Positions 1 to 6,407 of a DNA stretch of 24,680 nucleotides are shown piece by piece. The notes under the pieces are model-generated. The model did no database searches and was not told the origin of the DNA. It saw only the letters and a program-made list of their open reading frames with translations. This DNA comes from Phycisphaerales bacterium (lineage in GTDB: Bacteria > Planctomycetota > Phycisphaerae > UBA1845 > Fen-1342). Where the stretch lies: assembly GCA_022839625.1 (NCBI GenBank), contig JALHJL010000053.1, positions 1 through 24,680 on the forward strand, written 5' to 3'. Within the stretch, counting starts at the first letter, position 1. Each line of letters begins with the position of its first letter. The position numbers and the translations under genes are program-made.

Positions 1-101
1 CCATCGGCAGCTCCTGTTCTCTTGATGTCCTTGCAGAACAACAAGATAGAACGGGACTGCCGTTGGCTCATCTACGCCCCGGAATTCGGAGATGAACCCC
101 C

Positions 102-107
102 TATAAT
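102..107 (+). promoter_or_regulatory. Candidate -10 box of the first operon
   Basis: A perfect TATAAT lies 16 nt before the ATG at 124. No matching -35 box is visible at 16-18 nt spacing. The transcript would start close to the AGGAGG ribosome-binding site, which is tight, so the box may be chance. Confidence 0.35.
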
Positions 108-111
108 GCGC

Positions 112-117
112 AGGAGG
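112..117 (+). promoter_or_regulatory. Ribosome binding site fixing the start at 124
   Basis: A full AGGAGG with a 6-nt spacer to the ATG at 124. It is the reason for rejecting the upstream in-frame start at 22, which has no comparable site. Confidence 0.8.
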
Positions 118-123
118 TGCGGC

Positions 124-783
124 ATGGCATCCGCCGATCACGCCCCGTACGAGCAGTTGGCCCGCCGATACCTGGCGGCTCAGCTCGGGCCACGCGCTCC
201 GCAGAACGTGGCTCTACTGGCCACGTTCGACGAGCGCCCGCTGGAAGACGAAGGTTCGGTCGCGCTGTTTGCCTTCGACCTGCCGCCGGACCCGGCGGTC
301 CGGGCCGCCCTCGCCGGCGCGTGGAATCCCCGCCATTACGTCGTCGTGGGCGAGACCGAGCCGACGTACTTCCCCGCGTACGATCTCGGCCCGGACGACG
401 CCTACAGCTTCCATGTCGGAACGCGCTTCATCCTACAGGTGGGCGTCAGTGTGGCGGACCCCGACCAGGAGCCGGAGGGGTCGCGCGAGCGCATGCGTTC
501 GTTCGTGGCCGCGTGCAATCCCGGCGTTTCGATCGATCATGAATCGCTCGCGGGCCTGTTCCGCTGCGCGGATCGGTTCTTCGCGGCGTATCGGATCTGC
601 CTGCGGGGGCAGGACGTCTACTGCATGGGTGCAGACTGCCCCCCGGGGTTCTATCAACTGACGGCACACCCTCCGCAAGTCGCCCTGACGTTGCACCTGG
701 GCCAACTGATCCGGGCGGAGGCCCGCCAGGAACTCGCCCGTGTGGTGGCAACGTCCCTACGCCCGACCCGCGGCCGACCCTAA
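124..783 (+). CDS. Hypothetical protein, 219 aa
   Basis: I do not recognise a family. The 219-aa product has no signal peptide or membrane segment and looks like a soluble cytoplasmic protein. It has an acidic first half (residues 35-125). Its C-terminal half has four cysteines (C131, C148, C159, C167) and a C172, with a CMGADCPPGF stretch at 167-176. These could bind metal or a cofactor, but no standard motif is met. The start at 124 is chosen for the AGGAGG upstream. The stop lies 3 nt before the GTG of the cysteine desulfurase-family gene, so the two are almost certainly cotranscribed and translationally coupled. A role beside sulfur transfer is possible but is only context. Confidence 0.75.
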   Translation: MASADHAPYEQLARRYLAAQLGPRAPQNVALLATFDERPLEDEGSVALFAFDLPPDPAVRAALAGAWNPRHYVVVGETEPTYFPAYDLGPDDAYSFHVGTRFILQVGVSVADPDQEPEGSRERMRSFVAACNPGVSIDHESLAGLFRCADRFFAAYRICLRGQDVYCMGADCPPGFYQLTAHPPQVALTLHLGQLIRAEARQELARVVATSLRPTRGRP

Positions 784-786
784 AAT

Positions 787-1989
787 GTGGTTGTGACGCG
801 CTGCTATCTCGACAACGCGGCCACCAGCTTTCCCAAGCCGCCGGCGCTGGCGCAGGCGGTGCAGGATTACTTTGTCCACGTGCACGCGAGCGCCGGCCGG
901 GGCGCGTATCGGGAGGCGCTCGCCTGCCAGCGCATTCTGGACGAATGCCGGGGCGCGCTTCGGAGCCTGTTCCGCTGCCAGCCTGCGGACCACGTCATCT
1001 TCACGTTCAACGGCACCGACGCGCTCAACCTGGCCATCAAAGGCATCGTGCGGCCGAACGGTCATGTGGTCACCACTGTCATGGACCACAACTCGGTGCT
1101 CCGGCCGCTCAGTGCGCTCCAGGAGCACCACGGCGTCACCTGGACCGCCGTGCCGGTCGCCCGAGACACCACGCGCCTCGATCCGGCGGAGCTGGAGGCT
1201 GCCCTGCGGCCAGAGACGTGTCTGGTCGTAGCCAACCACGCCAGCAACGTGACCGGCGTCTTGCAGCCGCTGGAGCCCATCGCCGAGCTGTGCCGAAGAC
1301 GCGGAGTCTTGCTGCTGGTCGACGCGGCCCAATCGGCGGGGCACGTGCCGATCGACTTCGGCCGCCTGGGCCTTGACCTCCTGGCTTGCCCCGGCCACAA
1401 GGGCCTGTTGGGCCCGCTGGGTACCGGCGTCCTCCTCATCCGCGCCGGTGTGGAGCACCAGATGCGCACCTTCCGCGAGGGCGGTACGGGCTCTGACAGC
1501 GAGCGGCCGATACAGCCCCCCGCGCCGCCCGATCGCTTCGAGGCCGGCAGCCACAACGCCGTCGGCCTGGCGGGCCTGCGGGCCGCCGTCCGCTGGCTGA
1601 ATGAGCGCGGCGTCGAAGCGCTGCGAGACCACGAGTTGACCCTCTGCCGGCGAATGGCAGAGCGCCTCGAGGAGGTCGCCGGGCTGCGGTGGTACGGGCC
1701 GCGCACCGCCGAGGACCGTGTCGGCGTATTCAGCGTACGCTGCGCGGGGCTTGAGCCAAGCGAGGTCTCGGCGTTGCTGGAGAGCGACTATGGCGTGCTG
1801 ACGCGCAGTGGGCTGCATTGCGCGCCGCTGGCGCACCGGACACTCGGAACGCTTGACGCCGGCGGAACGACGCGCCTGTCGACCGGGCCCTTCACGACGG
1901 TAGCGGACGTGGACGCCGCGACGGACGCGCTGGCGGCGCTCGCCCGAAGCGCCATGCACGCGTGTCCGTCGGACGTGGCCGGGCGGTAG
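787..1989 (+). CDS. Cysteine desulfurase family protein (class V aminotransferase fold)
   Basis: PLP-dependent enzyme of the class V aminotransferase superfamily, closest by motif to the cysteine desulfurase-like group related to SufS/Csd. These enzymes take sulfur from cysteine as a persulfide. What is visible: N-terminal YLDNAATSFPKP (7-18); DHNSVLRP (100-107), whose histidine stacks on PLP; VDAAQSAGH (178-186) with the PLP-ring aspartate D179; the Schiff-base lysine K205 in CPGHKG; and a C-terminal RSGLHCAPLAH (340-350), where C345 sits where the persulfide cysteine is expected. The 400-aa length is normal. The start is GTG 787; GTG 793 is equally possible. No Shine-Dalgarno is seen, consistent with coupling to the gene 3 nt upstream. 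The true substrate (cysteine or selenocysteine) cannot be read from sequence. Confidence 0.9.
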   Translation: MVVTRCYLDNAATSFPKPPALAQAVQDYFVHVHASAGRGAYREALACQRILDECRGALRSLFRCQPADHVIFTFNGTDALNLAIKGIVRPNGHVVTTVMDHNSVLRPLSALQEHHGVTWTAVPVARDTTRLDPAELEAALRPETCLVVANHASNVTGVLQPLEPIAELCRRRGVLLLVDAAQSAGHVPIDFGRLGLDLLACPGHKGLLGPLGTGVLLIRAGVEHQMRTFREGGTGSDSERPIQPPAPPDRFEAGSHNAVGLAGLRAAVRWLNERGVEALRDHELTLCRRMAERLEEVAGLRWYGPRTAEDRVGVFSVRCAGLEPSEVSALLESDYGVLTRSGLHCAPLAHRTLGTLDAGGTTRLSTGPFTTVADVDAATDALAALARSAMHACPSDVAGR

Positions 1990-2305
1990 CAATCGGCCTT
2001 CAGAGCCGCGTCGCCGTCGCGGTCCCCGACCGGGGCGGAAGGCGTAGAGGCAATCCTGGGGCCGCCAGGTGGAGCGGCGATCCCAGCGGGCCGGGCGGCG
2101 GGGTGCCAGGAGGGGCCTGTTTGGGCTCCAGCGCGGTGGGCCGAAGGTGGTCCGGGCGTTGGTGCGGGCGGATCGGAATGCCGGTTCGACCCCATAGACA
2201 AACCGGGGGCCAAGGCGCATATTGGCGAACATGGCGCGGTGACGGCTTGCCGTCCGCCGACCCGTCGTTACGCTATTGTGAGAGAGTCTGACAGGGAGGC
2301 GTGCT
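1990..2305. other. Intergenic region upstream of ino1
   Basis: 316 nt without a convincing gene on either strand. It holds a perfect GACGGC-TT-GCCGTC hairpin (2241-2254), a CCGGTT/AACCGG inverted repeat (2181-2186 and 2201-2206) and a -10-like TATTGT (2274-2279) without a clear -35. The end nearest ino1 probably carries its promoter and 5' leader. Nothing else is recognisable. Confidence 0.6.
2294..2299 (+). promoter_or_regulatory. Ribosome binding site for a TTG start
   Basis: GGGAGG with a 6-nt spacer to the TTG at 2306. No in-frame ATG or GTG lies near, so this site decides the unusual start codon of ino1. Confidence 0.75.
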
Positions 2306-3391
2306 TTGGCACAGATCAAGCTAGCCATTGCGGGCGTCGGCAACTGTGCGAGTTCGCTCCTCCAGGGGATCGAGTATTACCAGCCGCCCGTTTCGACGGC
2401 GACGGCTGGACTCCTTCACCCCGAGCTCGGCGGTTACCAGATCACGGACATCGCACCTGTCGCGGCATTCGACGTCGATCGTCGCAAGGTCGGGCGACCG
2501 CTGGAGGAGGCGGTCTTCGCGCCGCCGAACTGCACGACGGTGTTCAAACGCGAGCTGCGGAACTACGGCGTGACCGTGCAGATGGGGCCCGTGCTCGACG
2601 GCGTCGCGGCCCACATGCGCGATTACCCCGATGAGTTCGCGTTTCGCGTGGCCGACGCCAGGCCCTGCGACGTGGTCCAGGTGCTGCGCGCGTCCGGCGC
2701 GGAGGTGCTGGTCTGCTACATGCCTGTGGGTTCGGAGGACGCGGTGCGCTTCTATGCGCAGGCCTGTCTGGACGCCGGCGTCGCGATGGTCAACTGCGAG
2801 CCGGTCTTCATCGCTTCGCACCCGGAGTGGGCGGCGCAGTTCCGGGCCAAGAACCTGCCGGTCATCGGCGACGATATCAAGAGCCAGTTCGGGGCGACGA
2901 TCGTGCATCGCACCCTGGCCCGCCTGATGTGTGACCGCGGCGTCAAGCTCGACCGCACGTACCAGCTCAACACCGGCGGCAACACCGATTTTCTCAACAT
3001 GCTCGAGCAGTCGCGGCTGCGGTCGAAGCGCATCTCCAAGACCGAGTCGGTCCAGTCGCAGCTCGACGTCCCGTTGGGCGAGCACGACATCCACATCGGC
3101 CCGTCCGATTTCGTGCCCTGGCAGAAAGACAACAAGGTCTGCTTCATGCGGCTGGAGTACCGCGGTTTCGGCGACGTGCCGGCCAACATGGAACTGCGGC
3201 TCAGCGTCGAGGACTCGCCCAACAGTGCCGGCATGACCATCGACTGCATCCGCTGCGCGAAGCTCGCGCTCGACCGCGGCATCGGCGGCCCGCTGCAAGA
3301 GATTTCGGCGTTCACGATGAAGCACCCCCCCAAGCAGCTTCGCGACACCGAGGCCCGCGTGCTGTTGGAGCGCTGGATCGCCGGGCATTAG
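2306..3391 (+). CDS. ino1: Inositol-3-phosphate synthase
   Basis: Converts D-glucose 6-phosphate to 1D-myo-inositol 3-phosphate with NAD+ as recycled cofactor (EC 5.5.1.4); cytoplasmic. The 361-aa length matches the short actinobacterial/archaeal form, not the roughly 500-aa eukaryotic one. Seen: NAD-binding GVGNCASSLLQG (10-21), CYMPVGSED (137-145), GDDIKSQFGAT (188-198), NTGGNTDFLNM (222-232), PWQKDNK (271-277) and EDSPNSAGMTID (302-313), all family hallmarks. The start is TTG 2306, supported by GGGAGG. The gene stands alone, so the fate of inositol (phosphatidylinositol, compatible solute or thiol) is not shown by neighbours. Its TAG stop is also the first triplet of a repeat-like sequence, and a strong hairpin follows 23 nt later. 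Confidence 0.95.
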   Translation: MAQIKLAIAGVGNCASSLLQGIEYYQPPVSTATAGLLHPELGGYQITDIAPVAAFDVDRRKVGRPLEEAVFAPPNCTTVFKRELRNYGVTVQMGPVLDGVAAHMRDYPDEFAFRVADARPCDVVQVLRASGAEVLVCYMPVGSEDAVRFYAQACLDAGVAMVNCEPVFIASHPEWAAQFRAKNLPVIGDDIKSQFGATIVHRTLARLMCDRGVKLDRTYQLNTGGNTDFLNMLEQSRLRSKRISKTESVQSQLDVPLGEHDIHIGPSDFVPWQKDNKVCFMRLEYRGFGDVPANMELRLSVEDSPNSAGMTIDCIRCAKLALDRGIGGPLQEISAFTMKHPPKQLRDTEARVLLERWIAGH

Positions 3392-3413
3392 AGCACTTTT
3401 CGTCAGCGCGTAG

Positions 3414-3435
3414 CGGCCGAGCTTTTGCTCGGCCG
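3414..3435 (+). terminator. Hairpin terminator candidate after ino1
   Basis: Perfect 9-bp inverted repeat CGGCCGAGC / GCTCGGCCG around a TTTT loop, 23 nt after the ino1 stop. No T-run follows on the plus strand, so it may be an imperfect terminator or part of the adjoining intergenic repeat. Confidence 0.5.
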
Positions 3436-3531
3436 ACGGCCGGTCGGAAGGTCCGATGCTACGGACGTGCGGCCCGCGGAGACTTCTGCGGCGGACTCAC
3501 AGGCGTCTCGCCTGTGGACCCCGGGGTAGGA
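3436..3531. repeat. Compound hairpin repeat, copy 1
   Basis: Between ino1 and tauE lie three modules also present, inverted, at 24554-24635. They are AGGTCCGATGCTAC (3449-3462), preceded by TCGGA to give a TCGGA-AGG-TCCGA hairpin at 3444-3456; a CCGCGGAG...CTGCGGCGGACT segment (3474-3497); and a perfect 8-bp hairpin CACAGGCG-TCT-CGCCTGTG (3498-3516). No coding sequence is seen here. Confidence 0.65.
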
Positions 3532-3589
3532 TGTCCGCGTCACTCATGATGCAGAATCCCTGCGAACGCGGGCTCGGGTCTCTTTCGGC

Positions 3590-4426
3590 TCACGACAGGA
3601 TCAGCTTCACGCCCGTGACTGCCAGAAGTGCCTGGAAGATGTAGCGCAGCCAGCGGACCGGCACCCGGTGGGTCAGCCCGGCGCCGATCCAGCCGCCGAC
3701 GAGCGCTCCAGGAGCAAGCCAAAGGGCCAGCCACCAGGCCACGTGGTGCAGCGGCGGCTGGTTCTCCAGCCGCGCCAGGTCAAGACTGCGCCCGACGGAC
3801 GCCGCGATTGCGATCGCGATGATCATCACCGTCGAGGTTGCAATCGCCTGGCGGATTCGCACGCCCAGCAAGAGGCTTTGGGCCGGCACCGCCCAGATTC
3901 CGCCGCCGACCCCCAGCAGCCCCGCGATGATGCCGGAGGGCAGGCCGACCACCAGGCCGATGAGCGTGCGGCGCGTGGGCAGGGGGCAGGCGTTGCACAA
4001 GTGCGGTTCCCCACGGATCGCGCGCCATTCCTGAATGACGCTGACGAGTACGACGAATTCCAAGAAGCCGCCGAAGATGCGCTTGAGCGTGCGCGTGTGC
4101 TCGCCGGTAAGCTGGCCGGCCAGCAGTACGCCTCCGACGACGCCGACGAGTGCGAGGGGGATGACCGCGGGCAACATGCGGTAGATGACGGCCCGCTCGC
4201 GCGAGTGACGGACGGCCGCGGGGATCGAGAGCACGATGGCCGTCATGATCGAGGCCAGGTTGTAGGCATGGAACGAGTCGCGGCCCCACGCGTCGCCGAG
4301 CAACAGGGCGAGGGCCGGGATCATGACGATCCCGCCCCCGACACCGAGCAGGCCGCCCGCCACGCCGGCCAGACCGCCGATGGCGAGCAGGATGAGGGTG
4401 TGCGCAAGATCGAAGGCCGCGAGCAT
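3590..4426 (-). CDS. Sulfite exporter TauE/SafE family permease
   Basis: Integral membrane protein of the TauE/SafE (DUF81) family, members of which move sulfite, sulfoacetate or other small organic anions across the inner membrane. The 278-aa chain is almost entirely hydrophobic, with about eight predicted membrane segments arranged as two related halves. The diagnostic glycine-rich motif occurs twice, at 25-39 (GLLGVGGGIVMIPAL) and 169-183 (GLLGVGGGIWAVPAQ). A cytoplasmic-looking loop with CNAC (144-147) separates the halves. I start at the ATG at 4426; the frame is open far upstream but that part is not membrane-like. An in-frame TTG at 4435 is an alternative. AGGA lies 9 nt before the ATG. 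The gene is divergent from the phosphatase gene. The substrate is unknown; the sulfur-related enzyme at 787 is too distant to argue from. Confidence 0.9.
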   Translation of the reverse strand: MLAAFDLAHTLILLAIGGLAGVAGGLLGVGGGIVMIPALALLLGDAWGRDSFHAYNLASIMTAIVLSIPAAVRHSRERAVIYRMLPAVIPLALVGVVGGVLLAGQLTGEHTRTLKRIFGGFLEFVVLVSVIQEWRAIRGEPHLCNACPLPTRRTLIGLVVGLPSGIIAGLLGVGGGIWAVPAQSLLLGVRIRQAIATSTVMIIAIAIAASVGRSLDLARLENQPPLHHVAWWLALWLAPGALVGGWIGAGLTHRVPVRWLRYIFQALLAVTGVKLILS

Positions 4427-4434
4427 GCGGTGCA

Positions 4435-4462
4435 ATCCTACTGGCGGGATGGGTGGAGGCAA
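4435..4462 (-). promoter_or_regulatory. Candidate promoter of the TauE-family gene
   Basis: Minus strand: TTGCCT (4462-4457), 16-nt spacer, TAGGAT (4440-4435), then 8 nt to the ATG at 4426. Transcription would begin at or beside the start codon. The AGGA within TAGGAT could instead be a Shine-Dalgarno with a 9-nt spacer, so the reading is ambiguous. Confidence 0.4.
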
Positions 4463-4475
4463 ACCGGGTCTCGTG

Positions 4476-4504
4476 CTGAAACGGGTCGCCCGCGTGCCTA
4501 TACT
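4476..4504 (+). promoter_or_regulatory. Candidate leaderless promoter of the phosphatase gene
   Basis: CTGAAA (4476-4481), 17-nt spacer, TATACT (4499-4504), then only 6 nt to the ATG at 4511. A normal start about 7 nt after the -10 box falls on that ATG. No Shine-Dalgarno is present in between, which supports a leaderless mRNA. Confidence 0.5.
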
Positions 4505-4510
4505 ACCGGC

Positions 4511-5104
4511 ATGATGCCCGGCAGTAACGCGGTGGGCCGTTGGCCGGCGCGGCGGATCGTTTTGGCCGCCGCGCTCGCAGCCGTTGCGTGTGCCGCCGGA
4601 GCCGCGCTTTGGTGGCAAACCCACCGGCTGCCAAGGCGTTTTGCGCCCGTCGTGGAGGGGCGGTTGTACCGCAGCGGCGAGGTCCTGCCGGGTCACCTTC
4701 AGCGCTTGCAGCGGGAACACGGGATTCAGCGGGTCGTATCGTTGCTGAACGCAGAGGCGCCGGTCACCGCCGCCGAGCGGCGTACCGCCGAGTACTTGGG
4801 GATCGAGTGGCACAATGTGCCTCTCCCGGGCAATGGGGCGAGCACCGCGGCGGACCGGCGACGGATCTTGGACCTGCTGACCGAGCCGGACGCGCCGCCG
4901 ACCTTGGTCCACTGTGCGGCGGGGGCACATCGGACGGGGCTCGCGGTGGGGCTCTATCGCCTGCGCTGCCAGCACTGGCCGCTGGAAGACGTGCTGGCGG
5001 AACTGCGGCGGTTCGGCTTCAAGGAGTCGCCGTGGCGCGCGAACATGCTGGACGCGCTGGCGCAAGAGGCGGCGGCGATCTGTCAGGAGCAGGCCGCGCA
5101 ATAA
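4511..5104 (+). CDS. Membrane-anchored dual-specificity/tyrosine phosphatase-like protein
   Basis: A 197-aa protein with one N-terminal hydrophobic segment (about 16-34) after basic residues, then a cysteine-phosphatase domain (45-190). The signature C-x5-R loop is HCAAGAHRTG (134-143), with nucleophile C135 and phosphate-binding R141. A candidate general acid is the aspartate of the loop near 115, or one of the acidic residues near 126-128. LYRSGEV (52-58) and VVSLLNAE (75-82) are typical of DSP/PTP-like folds. Known family members hydrolyse phosphotyrosine, phosphoserine/threonine or inositol phosphates. The anchor would place the domain on the periplasmic side or at the membrane. ATG 4514 is an alternative start. 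An ino1 gene lies nearby but is not cotranscribed, so an inositol-phosphate substrate is only speculation. Confidence 0.85.
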   Translation: MMPGSNAVGRWPARRIVLAAALAAVACAAGAALWWQTHRLPRRFAPVVEGRLYRSGEVLPGHLQRLQREHGIQRVVSLLNAEAPVTAAERRTAEYLGIEWHNVPLPGNGASTAADRRRILDLLTEPDAPPTLVHCAAGAHRTGLAVGLYRLRCQHWPLEDVLAELRRFGFKESPWRANMLDALAQEAAAICQEQAAQ

Positions 5105-5137
5105 CAGGGGACCCGTGCCCTCGGCACGAGTCCCCTG
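5105..5137. terminator. Bidirectional hairpin terminator between convergent genes
   Basis: A 15-bp stem (5105-5119 with 5123-5137), one mismatch, CTC loop, begins directly after the phosphatase stop. It lies between convergent genes, the classic place for a shared terminator. No T-tract follows on the plus strand; the minus-strand side runs into TTATT. Confidence 0.7.
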
Positions 5138-5166
5138 GAGGAGGAGGGAGGTAGAGGCTGAGGAAG

Positions 5167-5931
5167 TCAGGCCACGAGGTCGCAGGCGGCGTGCGCGAAC
5201 CGTGCGCGAAGCTGCTCGACGATATCGGCGTGCCGCTGGCAAACTCGTGATTCACTTACGCCGAGCACGGCGCCGATGGCCGCCATGGTCAGCTTTTCGT
5301 AGTAGTAGAGCGTCAGGATCAGCCGGTCCTGCTCCTTGAGCCCGCGCGTGACGTACTCGCGCACGAGTTCGCGTTCCGTGTGCAGGGTCGGGCCGGGGTT
5401 TGGATCGACGGGCACGAGCGCCCCAGCGCGGCTGTCATCGTTGCGGTCGCCGCCGGGGTCAAGGGGGATATTGTGCGAAGCGGACACCGTTTTCTTCATC
5501 CGCATGAACTTCGCCAACGACATGTCCATGCGGCGTGCCAGCTCGACGGCGGTGGGCATCCGGCCGCATTCGGCCTGGAAGCGTTCCTCCACCAGGTTCA
5601 TGGAGCGTTCGAAGTTGCGGCCGGAGCGCCCCAGCGGGTCGATTTCCCTCTGCCAGTCGCGGATGGCACCCAGGATTCGCTGCCGGCAGTAGGTTTCGAA
5701 CTTCACGCCGCGCTTGGGATCAAACGACATGACCGCCCCGATCAGGCCGTCGTACCCGGCGCTGGCGAGCTCGTCGGCCGAAACCCGGGGCCAAAGCCGC
5801 CGGGCGAGGATCTCAGCGAGCTTATGAACGAGCGGGAGGTAGTGCTCGACGAGGCGATTGCGAGCGTCGACGGACTTCGTCTTGAGGAATGTCTTCCAAA
5901 GCGCTGCAAGCGTGTCCTGCTTAGTCTTCAT
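5167..5931 (-). CDS. FliA/WhiG-type RNA polymerase sigma factor (group 3 sigma-70 family)
   Basis: A 254-aa alternative sigma factor that would redirect RNA polymerase to a special promoter set. Region 2 spans about 25-95, including the core-binding/-10 part with DELASAGYDGLIGAVMSFD (53-71) and FETYCRQRILGAIRDWQRE (78-96). Region 3 is about 105-150 (MPTAVELARRMDMS, 125-138). Region 4 is about 190-245, with the helix-turn-helix LTMAAIGAVLGVSESRVCQRH (214-234). Region order and length fit the sigma-28/WhiG group and not ECF factors, which lack region 3. The ATG at 5931 has AGGAG 10 nt upstream. No flagellar, chemotaxis or anti-sigma gene adjoins it, so its regulon may be motility, development or stress. 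Its very long AT-rich upstream region suggests tight control. Confidence 0.92.
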   Translation of the reverse strand: MKTKQDTLAALWKTFLKTKSVDARNRLVEHYLPLVHKLAEILARRLWPRVSADELASAGYDGLIGAVMSFDPKRGVKFETYCRQRILGAIRDWQREIDPLGRSGRNFERSMNLVEERFQAECGRMPTAVELARRMDMSLAKFMRMKKTVSASHNIPLDPGGDRNDDSRAGALVPVDPNPGPTLHTERELVREYVTRGLKEQDRLILTLYYYEKLTMAAIGAVLGVSESRVCQRHADIVEQLRARFAHAACDLVA

Positions 5932-6061
5932 GTTCCCGAGGCTCCTGCGGCAGGTTCAAGGTTGACCTCTACCCGGGTCTGGCCTCTGAATTGGGTGTGC
6001 CGGCCAGCCCGCGCCTACTCCTCTATCGCGACGCTTGTGTTATCGAACCGTGCACTTGTCT

Positions 6062-6067
6062 ATCTTA
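6062..6067 (-). promoter_or_regulatory. Candidate extended -10 of the sigma factor gene
   Basis: TAAGAT on the minus strand, preceded by TGT, giving the TGn extended -10 form. No good -35 is at 16-18 nt. The leader would be about 125 nt. Confidence 0.4.
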
Positions 6068-6127
6068 ACAGATATTCCTCTATTTGACACGTTTCGCAAC
6101 TTCCCATTTTAACTTTTTTTGTCGCAG

Positions 6128-6141
6128 GCATGTTAACATGC
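6128..6141. promoter_or_regulatory. 14-bp perfect palindrome, candidate operator
   Basis: GCATGTTAACATGC is a perfect dyad without a spacer in the AT-rich sigma upstream region, about 60 bp upstream of the candidate minus-strand -10. It has the size and symmetry expected of a site for a dimeric helix-turn-helix regulator. The regulator is unknown. Confidence 0.45.
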
Positions 6142-6407
6142 GGCGATCTCGCTACTTGCGGAACTGAAGAATCTGTGAATATCCTGTCACTCGGCTGACG
6201 AGGTCCCTGACGGAATGTCGCCATCATCTCCGGCGAGTGGCCTGCCAAGGCCAGCTATCGCGCAGTATCGCTGTCGGCCCAGTACCACGGGCGCCTGGTC
6301 CGCCCGTATTTCAAGCGGCGCTGGCAGCCTGTGGCCGAATCGGCGTCGATCAGAGCGAACTGCTGGAAATCAGGAAGTTACGAGAATGAATTGATTTATC
6401 AGATGCA

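Larger units (their letters stand above)
5932..6407. other. Regulatory intergenic region upstream of the sigma factor
   Basis: 476 nt with no convincing gene. The part 6040-6180 is strikingly AT-rich for this genome. It contains a minus-strand extended -10 (TGT followed by TAAGAT, 6067-6062) facing the sigma gene, a plus-strand consensus TTGACA (6084-6089) with only a poor -10 (TTTTAA, 6107-6112), a run of seven T (6114-6120) and a 14-bp palindrome. A small TGGCCT-GCCA-AGGCCA hairpin sits at 6238-6253. The segment 6255-6407 shows nothing recognisable; it could hide a small RNA. Confidence 0.6.

Noticed and set aside
2171..2206. tRNA-like T-loop GGTTCGACC
   Set aside because: The flanking bases cannot form the T-stem or acceptor stem, and no anticodon arm is found.
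757..2343. Long open frame on the minus strand antisense to the desulfurase-like gene
   Set aside because: Arg/Pro/Gly-rich composition without any family motif, fully shadowed by a gene with clear PLP-enzyme motifs. High GC makes such frames common.
3668..4510. Upstream extension of the phosphatase frame
   Set aside because: It runs antisense to the TauE-family gene and has no homology-like features; the family sequence and membrane anchor begin at 4511.
6084..6112. Plus-strand sigma-70 promoter in the AT-rich island
   Set aside because: TTGACA is perfect, but the -10 at 17 nt (TTTTAA) is poor and no gene follows on that strand; kept only as a note within the region.
6060..6248. 62-codon minus-strand frame upstream of the sigma gene
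   Set aside because: TTG start, no ribosome site, and it crosses the AT-rich regulatory island. The CETC motif alone is not enough.
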